A stretch of 64,000 bases of DNA from Pseudomonadota bacterium (GCA_018830485.1 JAHJRQ010000022.1:1-64000), one strand, 5' to 3'; shown: positions 17,559 through 26,702, numbered from the stretch's first letter. Made by a program: numbers and translations. The notes: generated from the letters alone by a model not told the origin.

Positions 17559-18128
17559 ATGACGACAGAAATTAAATGGCGAACCGAAATGGACGATGCC
17601 CTGTGTCTGGGGCAGAAGGCGGGCAAGCCGATTCTGCTCGATTTTTTCAACCACAACTGAATTGGCTGTCAACAGATGGATACAGTTACGTATCCCGAAA
17701 GCAAGGTGGTTCGCTTCATCGAGGAAAATTTCATCCCGCTCCGCGTTCCGTCTGACAGCAAGCCCCATGCGGAGAAGTTCAACGTCAAGTGGACCCCCAC
17801 CCTGATAACCTTGAGCCCGGAAGCCCAGGAACATCACCGGACCGTGGGGTTTCTCGGGCCCGAGGAGTTGATTTCCTCGCTCCTGTTGGGACTCGGCAAA
17901 TATCATTACGAAAATGACCGTTTCGACGAAGCCTTGGCCCGCCTTGCGCAACTGGTTGACGGGTATGGGCAAAGCGGCAGCGCGCCCGAGGCCATCTTCC
18001 TGGTCGGCGTCTGCAGCTACAAGCGGTCGCACGATCCCAAGCCGCTGAAGGCGGCCTATGAAAAATTGAGCGCTCTTTTCCCCGACAGCGAATGGACCAA
18101 GCGCGCCTATCCCTATCGGCTCCTCTGA
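17559..18128 (+). CDS. Thioredoxin-like selenoprotein (UxxC motif, in-frame TGA as Sec)
   Basis: 189 residues if the TGA at 17658-17660 is read as selenocysteine (residue 34). The start has GAGGAGGG 8 nt upstream. The first 33 codons (ending GKPILLDFFNHN) and the frame after the TGA (IGCQQMDTVTYPESKVV) join into one thioredoxin fold: the TGA falls exactly on the first active-site position, giving U-I-G-C in place of C-x-x-C. The cis-Pro loop follows as FNVKWTPTLITL. The last 70 residues (HYENDRFDEALARLAQLVDGYG) look like a TPR repeat. A thioredoxin-reductase-like gene follows. Conventional gene finders would call only 17676-18128. The alternative is a nonsense mutation, which is less likely at this precise site. 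Confidence 0.85.
17658..17687 (+). promoter_or_regulatory. Sec TGA codon with possible short SECIS hairpin
   Basis: Directly after the TGA, 17664-17669 (GGCTGT) can pair with 17682-17687 (ACAGTT), four Watson-Crick and two G-U pairs, around a 12-nt loop. Bacterial SECIS elements are hairpins in this position, but they vary and usually have a specific apical G; this one is weak and not decisive. Confidence 0.3.
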
Positions 18129-18236
18129 GGTTCCGGGCGCGCGGATCAGCCGGGTTGTCCATCGGCTCCCGACCGATCCGCGTGTCCCGCTGTGTCAACG
18201 ATTTCCTGCCGCCGGGGGGAGGGTCGGGAAAAGCCC

Positions 18237-19127
18237 ATGCAAGAAAACAGCTACGACTGCATCATCATCGGGGCAGGGCCTGGGGGTTTGCAAGCCGCCA
18301 TCCATCTTGCCCGCTATAACCGGAAGGTCATCCTCCTCGATCACGGCGGCGGCAGGACACGCCATGCCCTGCACATCGAGAACTATCTCGGCCTTGATCT
18401 CACCTCCGGGAAAGAACTTGTTGACACCGGCATCAGGCAGATTACATCCTTCGGCGCCGAGTTCAGACGCGAGGATGTTGCCTCGGTTCGGGTCGAGAAC
18501 GAGTTTGTTGTGACCACGGAAAAGGGGCGGTACCAGGCGCCCTATGCCATTGTTTCCGCCGGCGTTGTCGAGCATCCGCCGAAAATCAAGGGGATGAACC
18601 GGTTTTTCAGCCGGACGGTTTTTACCTGCGTTGACTGCGACGGCTACCGCACCACCGGCAAGAAGCTCGTCATTCTCGGCGATTCCCTCGAAGCCCTGCG
18701 CCTCGCCTTTGCCATGCGCCAGATGTTCACCCCGGATATCATGCTCATCCTGCCGGACGGCGTTCTGCCTGAAGATCATGCCGATTTGCTGGCCGAGGAG
18801 GGAATTGGTTTCCTGGCCGGGACCCCGCAGGAATTTCTTGGCGAGACAATGTTGCGCGGCCTGAGGCTGACGGACGGGCAGGAGATTGCCTGCCAGGCGG
18901 TCATGCTCAGTTATGAGTACACCGTGAACGATTCCTGTCTGGCCGGGCTTGCCCTTGCGCGGGAAGGCAACGGCCGCGAGCTTGCAACCGACCCTGCCTG
19001 CGAAACCTCTGTGAAAAACCTCTTTGCCCTGGGCGCCCTCAAGGCGGGCAAGGCCCAGGCCATTATTGCCGCCGGCCAGGGAGCCATGGTGGGCATCGAG
19101 ATCAACCGCCGGCTGCTGAATCTCTGA
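18237..19127 (+). CDS. Thioredoxin-reductase-like FAD/NAD(P) oxidoreductase
   Basis: 296 aa from the ATG at 18237; a GGGGGAGGG lies about 14 nt upstream. Two-dinucleotide-binding-domain flavoprotein: N-terminal FAD motif CIIIGAGPGGLQAA, the redox pair FTCVDCDGY placed as the CxxC of thioredoxin reductases, a partial second nucleotide site (LVILGDSLEALRLA, with GxxxE rather than a clean GxGxxA), and the C-terminal LFALGAL...GQGAMVGIEI. It likely reduces a disulfide or selenylsulfide partner, and the selenoprotein 108 nt upstream is the obvious candidate. The nicotinamide specificity, or use of another donor such as ferredoxin, cannot be told. Confidence 0.8.
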   Translation: MQENSYDCIIIGAGPGGLQAAIHLARYNRKVILLDHGGGRTRHALHIENYLGLDLTSGKELVDTGIRQITSFGAEFRREDVASVRVENEFVVTTEKGRYQAPYAIVSAGVVEHPPKIKGMNRFFSRTVFTCVDCDGYRTTGKKLVILGDSLEALRLAFAMRQMFTPDIMLILPDGVLPEDHADLLAEEGIGFLAGTPQEFLGETMLRGLRLTDGQEIACQAVMLSYEYTVNDSCLAGLALAREGNGRELATDPACETSVKNLFALGALKAGKAQAIIAAGQGAMVGIEINRRLLNL

Positions 19128-19168
19128 GCAGCGCGGCATAAACCCTCATCCCGCACAGGAGGAACATC

Positions 19169-19465
19169 ATGAAACGTCAGGTTGAAATGGAAGAAACCAT
19201 GCTGCGTGCGCACCGGGAGTTCCTGGAGCATCTTGAGAAATCCCTTGCTCTGGTGGCGAAGGATATAGATGAGGCCAAGGAGATGATGCATATCTGCACC
19301 GATGAGTGGTGTCTGGCCACCGAGGGCGTGCTTGACGAGCTGGCCAAGGTCATCTTTGCGGTCAGCGAGCCGCGCTGGCTTTCCACGGAAGACTCGAAAA
19401 AGATCAGCGAGTTGCGCCATCGCATCCACGATCTGTACGCCCGCTACAAAGCAGTCAAAAAATAA
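19169..19465 (+). CDS. Small helical hypothetical protein
   Basis: 98 aa with AGGAGG at 19157 as ribosome-binding site. Predicted almost entirely helical (MLRAHREFLEHLEKSLALVAKDIDEA, then DSKKISELRHRIHDLYARYKAVKK) with two cysteines (ICTDEWC). No signal or membrane segment. No family recognised. It lies between the flavoprotein and the oxoacid oxidoreductase genes, 17 nt before the latter, and may be cotranscribed with them. Confidence 0.65.
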   Translation: MKRQVEMEETMLRAHREFLEHLEKSLALVAKDIDEAKEMMHICTDEWCLATEGVLDELAKVIFAVSEPRWLSTEDSKKISELRHRIHDLYARYKAVKK

Positions 19466-19482
19466 CCCTGGGAGTCACGATC

Positions 19483-21183
19483 ATGTCACTGGACATTCAT
19501 CTGCTTATTGGCGGCGAGGCCGGCCAGGGGTTGGTGACCATAGGCCAGTTGCTCAGCAAGGCCCTGGTCCGGGCTGGGTATGAGGTCTTTGTCAGCCAGA
19601 GTTATCATTCGAGAATTCGCGGCGGGCACAACACCTTTGCCATCCGTTTGGGTGCGGGGCCATTTTTTGCGCCCCGCGTGTCCATTGACATCCTGGTGGC
19701 GCTCAACGCCGAAACCGTGGCGCTGCATCGGGGGCAATTGACCGGCCGGGCGCTGCTCATTGCCGATGCCTCCTTTGCCCCCGACCTGCCGGGGGTCATT
19801 GCGGTGCCCTTTGCCGAGCTTGGCCCGGAGCAGCTTTGGAACACGGCCGCCCTCGCCCTGCTCGGCAATATCCTGGATCTTCCCTCCGAGGCTCTGCATC
19901 AGGCGGTGGAGGCGATGCTCGGTAAAAAACATCCGGAAGCCCTGGCTGAAAACAGGGAGATTATGGAGAAAAGCCGGGAGTGGGCCGCGGCCCATGTGCC
20001 GGAGCATGGCTTTGCCCTGACCGGCGGAGTCTCTGCTGCGGCGGATCGCCTTTTGCTGAACGGCAACGAGGCCATCGCCCTGGGCGCTCTGGCCGGCGGC
20101 CTTAAGTTTTGCGCTTTTTATCCCATGACCCCCGCCACCTCCATTGTCCTTGAGCTAATCACCCATGCCGAGGTGATGGGCTGCGTGATCGAGCAGGCCG
20201 AGGACGAAATCGCCGCGATCAACATGGCCATCGGCGCTGCTTTTGCCGGAGCGGTCAGCATGGTGGCCACCTCGGGCGGCGGCTTTGCCCTGATGGCCGA
20301 GGGGGTGAGCCTGGCGGCCATGACCGAAACGCCGGTGCTCATCGCGGTGGCTCAACGGCCAGGTCCGGCCACGGGCATGCCCACCCGCACCGAACAGGCG
20401 GATCTGGAATTCGTGCTCCATGCGGGGCATGGCGAATTTCCCAGGGCAATCTTTGCCCCGGGCAGCATCGAAGCCTGCTTTGCTTTGACCCAAAAGGCCT
20501 TGGTCATGGCCGAGCGGGCCCAGTCGCCGGTTTTTCTTCTCACCGATCAGTTTCTGGCCGATTCGTCCCGGCCGGTCGCGCCCTTTGACCTGGCGGCCAT
20601 CGTTCCGGTCGCAACGGGGGGTGAGACGGCGTTGGCGTCGACCCCTTACCAGCGCTACCGGCTCACGGAAAATGGCCTTTCGCCCCGGTTGCTGCCAGGG
20701 TTTTCGCCGCAGTTGGTGGTGGCGGACAGCGACGAGCATGACGAAGAGGGGCATATCAGCGAAGACCACGGGGTACGCATCGCCATGGTGGAAAAACGGC
20801 TCCGCAAATGTGAGCTGCTCAAGCAGGAGGCCATCGCCCCCGAGCTTAGCGGGGAAAAGGGCGCGGACCTTCTTTTCGTCTGCTGGGGCTCAAGCCTCGG
20901 GCCGGTGCAGGAGGCAGCCGATGTTTTGCGCGGGCAGGGGAGGAATGTCGCCAGCCTGCATTTCTCCCAGGTGTGGCCCCTGGTTCCTGACCAGTTTCTC
21001 GACATCCTTCAGGGGGCCGGCAAGATCGTGTGCGTGGAGGGCAATGCCACCGGCCAATTTGCCCGGCTCATCCAACGGGAGACAGGTTTTGCCATCCCTG
21101 AAAGGATAGCGCGTTACGACGGACTGCCCTTTACCGCCCGCTATATTGTGGAACGCCTTGCAGCCATGGAGGAACGCGCATGA
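19483..21183 (+). CDS. korA: 2-oxoacid:ferredoxin oxidoreductase, fused gamma-alpha subunit (KorA-like)
   Basis: 566 aa. The N-terminal 190 residues are the gamma domain (IHLLIGGEAGQGLVTIGQLL, SYHSRIRGGHNTF); residues from about 200 are the alpha (pyrimidine-binding) domain with NEAIALGALAGGLKFCAFYPMTPAT and EQAEDEIAAINMAIGAAFAGA, and a C-terminal transketolase-like domain. The gamma-alpha fusion matches KorA of two-subunit 2-oxoglutarate synthases. With the beta subunit it decarboxylates a 2-oxoacid to acyl-CoA, reducing ferredoxin, or runs in reverse. Substrate (2-oxoglutarate versus another oxoacid) is inferred from the fusion architecture only. It overlaps the beta gene by ATGA. Confidence 0.88.
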   Translation: MSLDIHLLIGGEAGQGLVTIGQLLSKALVRAGYEVFVSQSYHSRIRGGHNTFAIRLGAGPFFAPRVSIDILVALNAETVALHRGQLTGRALLIADASFAPDLPGVIAVPFAELGPEQLWNTAALALLGNILDLPSEALHQAVEAMLGKKHPEALAENREIMEKSREWAAAHVPEHGFALTGGVSAAADRLLLNGNEAIALGALAGGLKFCAFYPMTPATSIVLELITHAEVMGCVIEQAEDEIAAINMAIGAAFAGAVSMVATSGGGFALMAEGVSLAAMTETPVLIAVAQRPGPATGMPTRTEQADLEFVLHAGHGEFPRAIFAPGSIEACFALTQKALVMAERAQSPVFLLTDQFLADSSRPVAPFDLAAIVPVATGGETALASTPYQRYRLTENGLSPRLLPGFSPQLVVADSDEHDEEGHISEDHGVRIAMVEKRLRKCELLKQEAIAPELSGEKGADLLFVCWGSSLGPVQEAADVLRGQGRNVASLHFSQVWPLVPDQFLDILQGAGKIVCVEGNATGQFARLIQRETGFAIPERIARYDGLPFTARYIVERLAAMEERA

Positions 21184-22031
21184 CATCCATTGAGGAATAC
21201 GGAAAATACGAAACAGCCTGGTGCCCCGGCTGCGGCAATTTCGGGATTCTCAACTCCCTGAAGCACGCCCTGGTCGCCTGCGCACTTTCTCCCCATCAGG
21301 TGCTGCTGGTTTCCGGCATCGGCCAGGCGGCCAAGGCTCCGCATTATCTCAAGGCCAATGTTTTTAACGGTCTGCACGGCCGCAGCCTGCCGGTGGCCAT
21401 CGGGGCAAAGCTCGCCAACCCCGAACTCACCGTGATCGCCGAAAGCGGTGACGGCTGCATGTACGGGGAGGGCGGCAACCATTTCCTCGCCGCCCTGCGC
21501 CGCAATCTCGACCTCACCATCCTGGCGCACGACAACAGGGTGTACGGTCTTACCAAGGGGCAGGCCAGCCCCACCTCGGAGCAGGGATTCGTGACCAAGG
21601 CCCAGCCCCATGGCGCTTTTGCCCCGCCCTTCAACCCGGTGGCCGTGGCGGTGACCATGGGCGCTTCCTTTGTGGCCCGCGGCTATGCCGGCTTGCCGGA
21701 GCATCTCGCCGACCTGATCGCCCAGGCCATCAAGCATCGGGGCACCTCCCTGGTGGATATCCTGCAGCCCTGCGTCTCGTTCAACAAGGTCAACACCTAT
21801 CAATGGTACAAGGAACATTGCTATGAGCTTGGCGAGGACCATGATCCCACCGATCATGGACAGGCTCTGCGCATTGCCCTGGAATTCGGGGAGCGCATCC
21901 CGCTCGGGGTGATTCATAAGATGGAAAAGCCGCTTTTCGAGGAGCAGTTCGCGGTTCTTAAAAACGGGCCGCTCGCACGGCAGGAGGTTTCCCGGGAGGG
22001 GCTGCAGCAGATAATGCAGGAGTATCTGTAA
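21180..22031 (+). CDS. korB: 2-oxoacid:ferredoxin oxidoreductase beta subunit (KorB-like)
   Basis: 283 aa. Thiamine-diphosphate-binding beta subunit: AWCPGCGNFGILNSL with the Cys pair, AESGDGCMYGEGGNHFLAALRRN as the TPP/Mg site, and DNRVYGLTKGQASPTS, all typical of KorB/PorB. The N-terminal cysteines plus C-terminal PCVSFNKVNTY supply ligands for one [4Fe-4S] cluster. No separate ferredoxin (delta) subunit is adjacent, consistent with the two-subunit form. Translationally coupled to the alpha-gamma gene. Confidence 0.9.
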   Translation: MTSIEEYGKYETAWCPGCGNFGILNSLKHALVACALSPHQVLLVSGIGQAAKAPHYLKANVFNGLHGRSLPVAIGAKLANPELTVIAESGDGCMYGEGGNHFLAALRRNLDLTILAHDNRVYGLTKGQASPTSEQGFVTKAQPHGAFAPPFNPVAVAVTMGASFVARGYAGLPEHLADLIAQAIKHRGTSLVDILQPCVSFNKVNTYQWYKEHCYELGEDHDPTDHGQALRIALEFGERIPLGVIHKMEKPLFEEQFAVLKNGPLARQEVSREGLQQIMQEYL

Positions 22032-22441
22032 TCATCCGCCAGGCGGTACACGCCGAAGGGGTAACTTTTTTTCTTACCAAGCAGTCTCAGTCAACTCCTT
22101 TGGTTTCATGGCAGTAAAAATCCCATTGGCCCGCAGCCGAGCACCGGAGAGGCTGCCGAAAAAGGGCTTTGCACTGTTTGAGGCGCAGCCGAGTTTGCAA
22201 AGCCCCGGCAGCATCGAGGAGCACAGGGGCATCCCGCCAACGGCGGGACAAGGGACACCGGGGGCCTTTTCTTTGGTTCGTTTCTTTGGGCAAGCAAAGA
22301 AATGAACAGAAGGATGACGCGTATTCCTTTGTTGAAAGTATTTTATAAACAGAATTTTGTCGGGTCGGTCGATAAATGGTGGCGGGAGTGTTGTCGTGAT
22401 GGGTAAGATCAAAGATCGATTAAAAATATGGGAGAAGATCT
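22032..22441. other. Gene-free stretch between korB and recQ, possible dispersed repeat
   Basis: About 410 nt. Frames here are open only because of composition. The part from about 22180 to 22305 contains CCGCCAACGGCGGGA and the run GGGGGCCTTTTCTTTGGTTC..., whose peptide reading (FSLVRFFGQAKK) resembles sequence I associate with dispersed intergenic repeats in other proteobacteria. No second copy is in this window. The recQ promoter must lie near the right end. Confidence 0.35.
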
Positions 22442-24265
22442 TTGAGTCGCACGCACACCACCCCCCAGGAAAGCCTCAAAAAAATATTCGGCTATGACAC
22501 CTTCCGGCCTCCGCAGCAGGAGATCATCGAAGGATTGATCCGGGGCGAGGACGCCTTTGTCCTGATGCCCACCGGCGGCGGCAAATCGCTCTGCTATCAG
22601 ATCCCGGCCCTGCACCGCCCAGGCGTCGGCATCGTAGTTTCTCCCCTGATTTCGCTGATGAAGGATCAGGTGGACGCCTTGCTTGCCTGCGGGGTCCGGG
22701 CGGCTTTTTACAACTCTTCTTTAAAAAGCGAGGAGGCGCGCCAGGTGCTTGCCCAGCTGCACCGGCAGGAGCTGGACCTCCTTTATGTCGCGCCGGAGCG
22801 GTTGATGAGCGATGGCTTTGTCGAGCGGCTCCGCGAGATCCCCATCGCCCTGTTCGCCATCGACGAGGCGCACTGCATCTCCCAATGGGGCCACGATTTC
22901 CGGCCCGAATACTGCAAGCTCGGCCAGTTGCGCCAGCTCTTTCCCGAGATCCCCCTTATTGCCCTCACCGCCACGGCCGAGCCCCACACCCGCAAGGATA
23001 TTCTTGAGCGTCTGGGCTTGCGGGCAAACCAGTGTTACGTCTCCGGCTTTGACCGGCCCAATATCCGCTACACCGTGCTGGAAAAGCACAAGCCCTTTGG
23101 ACAGCTCACCCATTTTTTGCAGGGGCGGCGGGAGGAGGCAGGGATCGTCTACTGCCTGAGCCGCAAACGGGTGGAGAAGGTGACGGAGCAGTTGCGCGAG
23201 GCCGGGTTTTCCGCGGCCTCCTACCACGCTGGCTTGCCTGCGGCGCAGCGGCAACAGGTGCAGGAGGATTTTCTGCGGGACGAGGTTCAGATTATCGTGG
23301 CTACCGTGGCCTTCGGCATGGGCATCGACAAATCCAATATCCGCTATGTGGTGCATTACGACATCCCCAAGAACATCGAGAGCTATTACCAGGAAACAGG
23401 CCGTGCGGGCCGCGACGGCTTGGCAGCCGAGGCGTTGCTCCTCTTTGGCTACGGCGATATCGCCCTGGCCCGTGGCCTGATCGAGAACAGCGACAATGCC
23501 GAGCAGAAGCGGATCGAACTCCACAAGCTCAACACCATGGTGGGTTTTGCCGAGGCCCTGAGCTGTAGGCGGCAGGTGCTGCTCGGCTATTTCGGCGACC
23601 GGTTGGCGCAGGATTGCGGGAATTGCGACATCTGTCTCAACCCTCCGGAGCTGGTCGATGTGACGGAAGATGCCCGCAAGGCATTGTCCTGTGTTTATCG
23701 GGTGGATCAGCGGTTCGGGGTGGGGCATGTGATCGAGGTGCTGCGCGGCTCGAAAAAAGAGCGGCTCCTGCAACTGGGGCATGACCGGCTTTCCACCTAC
23801 GGGATCGGCGCGGACAAAAGCCAGGAGTACTGGGGCAGCGTTCTGCGCCATTTGGTGCAGCAAGGGTATCTGGAGCAGGATGTGGGGAATTTCTCGGTGC
23901 TTAAATTAAACGATTCCGCCCGGCCCCTGTTGCGCGGGGAGCACACCATCAGCATGGCCAAGCCCAGGGCCAAGGTTGCGGCCCTGCCCAAAGCGGTGCG
24001 GCGCAAGGTGGGCGATCTGGAGTACAATCCTGAGCTGTTCGAGAGATTGCGCACGGTGCGCAAGGGTTTGGCCGATGCGGCTGGAGTGCCGCCCTTTGTC
24101 ATCTTCAGCGATGTCGCCCTGGCGGAGATGGCTGCCCATCGGCCCATTGACGACGAGGGGTTCCTGCGCATCCACGGGGTCGGCGGTCACAAGCTGGAAC
24201 GCTACGGCGCGGAGTTCCTTGGTGAGATCCGGCGTTTTTGCGAGGGGAGCAAGGAAGAGGAATAA
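22442..24265 (+). CDS. recQ: ATP-dependent DNA helicase RecQ
   Basis: 607 aa, TTG start at 22442 with GGGAGAAG upstream. 3'-5' superfamily 2 helicase: Walker A LMPTGGGKSLCYQIPAL, DEAH box AIDEAHCISQWGHDFRP, motif III TATAEPHTRKDI, motif VI QETGRAGRDG. The zinc-binding domain has CRRQVLLGYFGD and CGNCDICL, then RQC winged helix and a C-terminal HRDC domain (about 525-600). Acts in recombination and fork repair. Complete and ordinary. Confidence 0.95.
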   Translation: MSRTHTTPQESLKKIFGYDTFRPPQQEIIEGLIRGEDAFVLMPTGGGKSLCYQIPALHRPGVGIVVSPLISLMKDQVDALLACGVRAAFYNSSLKSEEARQVLAQLHRQELDLLYVAPERLMSDGFVERLREIPIALFAIDEAHCISQWGHDFRPEYCKLGQLRQLFPEIPLIALTATAEPHTRKDILERLGLRANQCYVSGFDRPNIRYTVLEKHKPFGQLTHFLQGRREEAGIVYCLSRKRVEKVTEQLREAGFSAASYHAGLPAAQRQQVQEDFLRDEVQIIVATVAFGMGIDKSNIRYVVHYDIPKNIESYYQETGRAGRDGLAAEALLLFGYGDIALARGLIENSDNAEQKRIELHKLNTMVGFAEALSCRRQVLLGYFGDRLAQDCGNCDICLNPPELVDVTEDARKALSCVYRVDQRFGVGHVIEVLRGSKKERLLQLGHDRLSTYGIGADKSQEYWGSVLRHLVQQGYLEQDVGNFSVLKLNDSARPLLRGEHTISMAKPRAKVAALPKAVRRKVGDLEYNPELFERLRTVRKGLADAAGVPPFVIFSDVALAEMAAHRPIDDEGFLRIHGVGGHKLERYGAEFLGEIRRFCEGSKEEE

Positions 24266-24382
24266 TCCCCTTCCCCCTGGAGGGGGACGGCTAAGGAGAG
24301 GGGGAAGTCGGCAGATGTTGTGTGGATTGCCATTTTTCCGCCCCCCAACCCATCGCGTCTTGGGAGCGACTCGCCTGCGACC

Positions 24383-24847
24383 TCACAGAAGATGCATGCC
24401 CAATTTGACCACCACCTTTTTGCTAAAGACCGGTCCTTGCCGGGTCATGATCGACGGCATATGGGCATCATGGGGGAACAACGCCATGAAGTCTCCCGGG
24501 AACAGATCCACCCGCAGCAGCCCTTGCTTTGGGTGCTTGTACAATTCCGCATCCTTGGCTGTGTCATAGGGTGTGTCAATCTCCAGGTCATCGATCTGGC
24601 TCCAGCCAATCCCCTCTTCCCCAGTGATAACCGCTTGGATATCGAGATACTTCCGGTGCGCTTCGATCTCGGCGTTTTCCGGAGCGCGGGTTTCATAGCG
24701 CATGACAATGGCGAAGAGGTCATCGCCAAGCAATGGGTATTTTTTTTCTTCCGCGTCGCTGGGCAACGACAGGAGAAAATCAAAGGCCATTTGCCACGCC
24801 TTGCCAAAGGGATAACATCTGTAGTGCTCTAAACGATCAACAATCAT
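24383..24847 (-). CDS. YhcH/YjgK/YiaL (beta-galactosidase subunit beta-like) family protein
   Basis: 154 aa. Cupin-like fold of the YhcH family: the segments HRKYLDIQAVITGEEGIGW, DLFPGDFMALFPHDAHMPS and VVKLGMHLL carry the His/Glu residues that bind a metal. Members are linked to sialic-acid or other sugar catabolism, sometimes as anomerases. No sugar-catabolic genes are adjacent, so the role here is open. It converges with recQ, leaving about 115 nt between their ends. Confidence 0.85.
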   Translation of the reverse strand: MIVDRLEHYRCYPFGKAWQMAFDFLLSLPSDAEEKKYPLLGDDLFAIVMRYETRAPENAEIEAHRKYLDIQAVITGEEGIGWSQIDDLEIDTPYDTAKDAELYKHPKQGLLRVDLFPGDFMALFPHDAHMPSIMTRQGPVFSKKVVVKLGMHLL

Positions 24848-24920
24848 GGTGTCTTCCTCTGGTGTTGGCGTTCCGCGCCATGTAAGATCCCGCTCTGTTT
24901 ACAGACTGACCTCGGCCCTG

Positions 24921-25476
24921 TCAAGCCCCCGGCTGCTGACAGGATTTTGCCAGCAGGTCCTGGAGTTTCCAGGGCGAGGAGAGGCAGGCGCAGCCCTGGC
25001 TGCACTCGTTGAGCAGGGCGCAGAAGTTGATGAACTCCTCCATCAGGTTGGTGGAGGCCTTTTTCTTGTATTGGATGATCTGCAGGGTCCGTTTCATGTC
25101 GATGCCCTCGACGGGCAGCCCTGCCAGCCAGCCCTGTTCCACCTCCCGGCAGACCGCGAGTATTGAGAGGCAGGCGACCCCGGCCCCGGATTCAACCGCT
25201 TTTTTGATGGCCTCGGTATGGCCCAGTTCCATGATCACCTTGAGTCCGGTTACATGGCGGCCCAGCTTTTTCTTGAAGATCTGCGCCGTGCCCGAGTCCT
25301 TTTCCCGCATGACCCATTCGCATCTCTCCAGATCCTCCGGCACCCGGAAGGTCTTTCGGGCGCCTATTTCGCTGGCCGGGCTGGCGATCACCATCAGTTC
25401 ATCCTGCAGCCAGGGAATCGCTGATATTTGGTCATTGCTGACCTCGCCCTCCACAAAACCCAGATCCATGCTGCCG
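24921..25476 (-). pseudogene. Truncated second copy of a LysR-type regulator (effector domain only)
   Basis: The reading frame from MDLGFVEGEVSND to the stop is a near-copy of the C-terminal 185 residues of the intact LysR at 29132-30106. Similarity ends abruptly at about 25476, within the codons for GGSMDLG; beyond that comes tandem-repeat DNA. The DNA-binding helix-turn-helix and half the effector domain are missing, so it cannot act as a regulator. An in-frame extension through the tandem repeat is spurious. It is a paralogous duplicate that was broken by the rearrangement next to the REP-associated transposase. Confidence 0.85.
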
Positions 25477-25500
25477 CAAGGAAAATGGCAGAGAAAATGG

Positions 25501-25556
25501 CAAGTGGCAAGGAGCAAGTGGCAAGGAGCAAGTGGCAAGGGCAAGTGGCAAGGGGT
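25501..25556. repeat. Tandem repeat, four 13-14-bp units
   Basis: Four successive units of CAAGTGGCAAGG followed by AG, AG, G or GG. The array sits exactly at the break of the truncated LysR copy, between it and the transposase gene, and marks the rearrangement junction. Confidence 0.85.
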
Positions 25557-25565
25557 CGGGCCAAG

Positions 25566-26372
25566 CTACCTGCTTGATATCTCATCATAATTATCCCAAA
25601 AGTAGGCATTTTCTCCGCTTAACCCCTCTTTTTCACCTGTGAAATCATGCTCGTAAAAGGATAACGGTTCCCGAAGTTCGCAAGCGGCTTCTGATTCCCG
25701 CAACGTTCTCCCTTTGGCCAGGATGCCCAGCGCCTCCTTGATTGTTTCAGTAAATTCCCGGCTGCCGACAGCAATGCTCTGGGTCCACATCTCTTCCCGG
25801 CAATGGCTCTTTGCCTTGAGAGCGTCTTCCACCCATTCCCGATGTGACCCCCTCAATTGTTCATACGTGCCGATGCCAAGATGGCTGCAAAGCGCATCAT
25901 AATGAATCAGCGATTTTCTTTGGCGCGGTCGCTGGATCTCGTTATAGCCGCCATGTTCCCATTCTGCCGGATGCGACACCACACCGGCACGAACCATATT
26001 GAGATCCAGGTACACGAGGCAGCGGCAAAGATGGTCTCCACTCTCAATTGCCGTCGCATGGTATCTGTCTTCCCAAAAGGCTCCTTTGCGACTCTTGCGT
26101 CGGTTATGTTCCTGGCCGACACGTCCGGCCAGCAGTTGCATCGACCGGGGGATAACATGACGATCCCCGGCATCGAGTACCAGAAGATGAATATGGTTGG
26201 ACGTTACGGTGTAATTGAAGATTACAAGTCCATAGCGCTTTTTCGCCTCGTACAGCCACTGCATCCAGCTTTGACGATCCTTACGGAACTTGAGCAAAAA
26301 CTCTCGCTTGTGACACCGGTGCGTCAGGTGCCACACTTGGCCGGGGAGATAGTGCCGCTTCGCTCGTGCCAT
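25566..26372 (-). CDS. REP-associated tyrosine transposase (RAYT, Y1_Tnp/HUH)
   Basis: 268 aa from the ATG (MARAKRHYLPGQVWH) preceded by AAGGTGA; a GTG four codons earlier is possible. The HUH motif reads SNHIHLLVLD, and the single catalytic Tyr is in the LVYLDLNMVRAGVV helix, as in the IS200/IS605-related RAYT family. Such enzymes nick and move REP palindromes. The C-terminal 100 residues are a helix-rich extension seen in many RAYTs. REP-like palindromes occur at 3041-3116 and 11861-12113 in this window. Gene appears intact. Confidence 0.88.
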   Translation of the reverse strand: MARAKRHYLPGQVWHLTHRCHKREFLLKFRKDRQSWMQWLYEAKKRYGLVIFNYTVTSNHIHLLVLDAGDRHVIPRSMQLLAGRVGQEHNRRKSRKGAFWEDRYHATAIESGDHLCRCLVYLDLNMVRAGVVSHPAEWEHGGYNEIQRPRQRKSLIHYDALCSHLGIGTYEQLRGSHREWVEDALKAKSHCREEMWTQSIAVGSREFTETIKEALGILAKGRTLRESEAACELREPLSFYEHDFTGEKEGLSGENAYFWDNYDEISSR

Positions 26373-26408
26373 ATTAAAAATCACCTTTTATGGACCTGAA
26401 AAGGCTGA

Positions 26409-26702
26409 TTAAGGCCATATTCCATCAATATATTCCGCTTTTACTCTGTCAAACCAATCTGTTATCTTGGCCCGACCCCATCCTGCCCAACCCCCCATCC
26501 TGCCCAACATCCTGCCCACCATCCTGCCCATCATCCTGCCCATCCTGCTTGTCGTATCGCGAAACGCGCTCGCGGCAAAGCCGGTGGACGAGGGGGCACT
26601 TGCCGCCAGGAACTCCATACCCAAGGGCACGGGCTGGTTGGCGTAGGATGCGTTGGCAGCGATCGCATATTTTTCGAGAAGTACTGGATCTAAGGTAGCC
26701 AT
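26409..26702 (-). pseudogene. Truncated ORF, possible lipase-type N-terminus, disrupted by a decamer repeat
   Basis: Start ATG at 26702 has GAGGGG upstream. The first 48 residues (LDPVLLEKYAIAANASYANQPVPLGMEF) look like a genuine protein N-terminus, somewhat like class 3 lipase-type proteins (weak). From about residue 50 the frame enters a tandem repeat that encodes a GRMxGRM-type periodic peptide, and then stops near the transposase. I consider the downstream part lost. It follows the frameshifted exported protein by 30 nt, so both once formed an operon under the upstream riboswitch. Confidence 0.5.
26478..26547. repeat. Short tandem repeat of ATCCTGCCCA-type decamers
   Basis: Six or so imperfect copies of an 8-12-nt unit (ATCCTGCCC with A, AC or AT spacers). 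It interrupts the short ORF at 26409-26702 and is likely a slippage-prone tract. Confidence 0.8.

Noticed and set aside
22108-22305. 65-codon frame in the korB-recQ gap
   Set aside because: No ribosome-binding site; looks like translation of an intergenic repeat.
26409-26702. GRM-repeat protein as a structural repeat protein
   Set aside because: The periodic peptide comes from a short nucleotide tandem repeat that breaks a previously longer gene.
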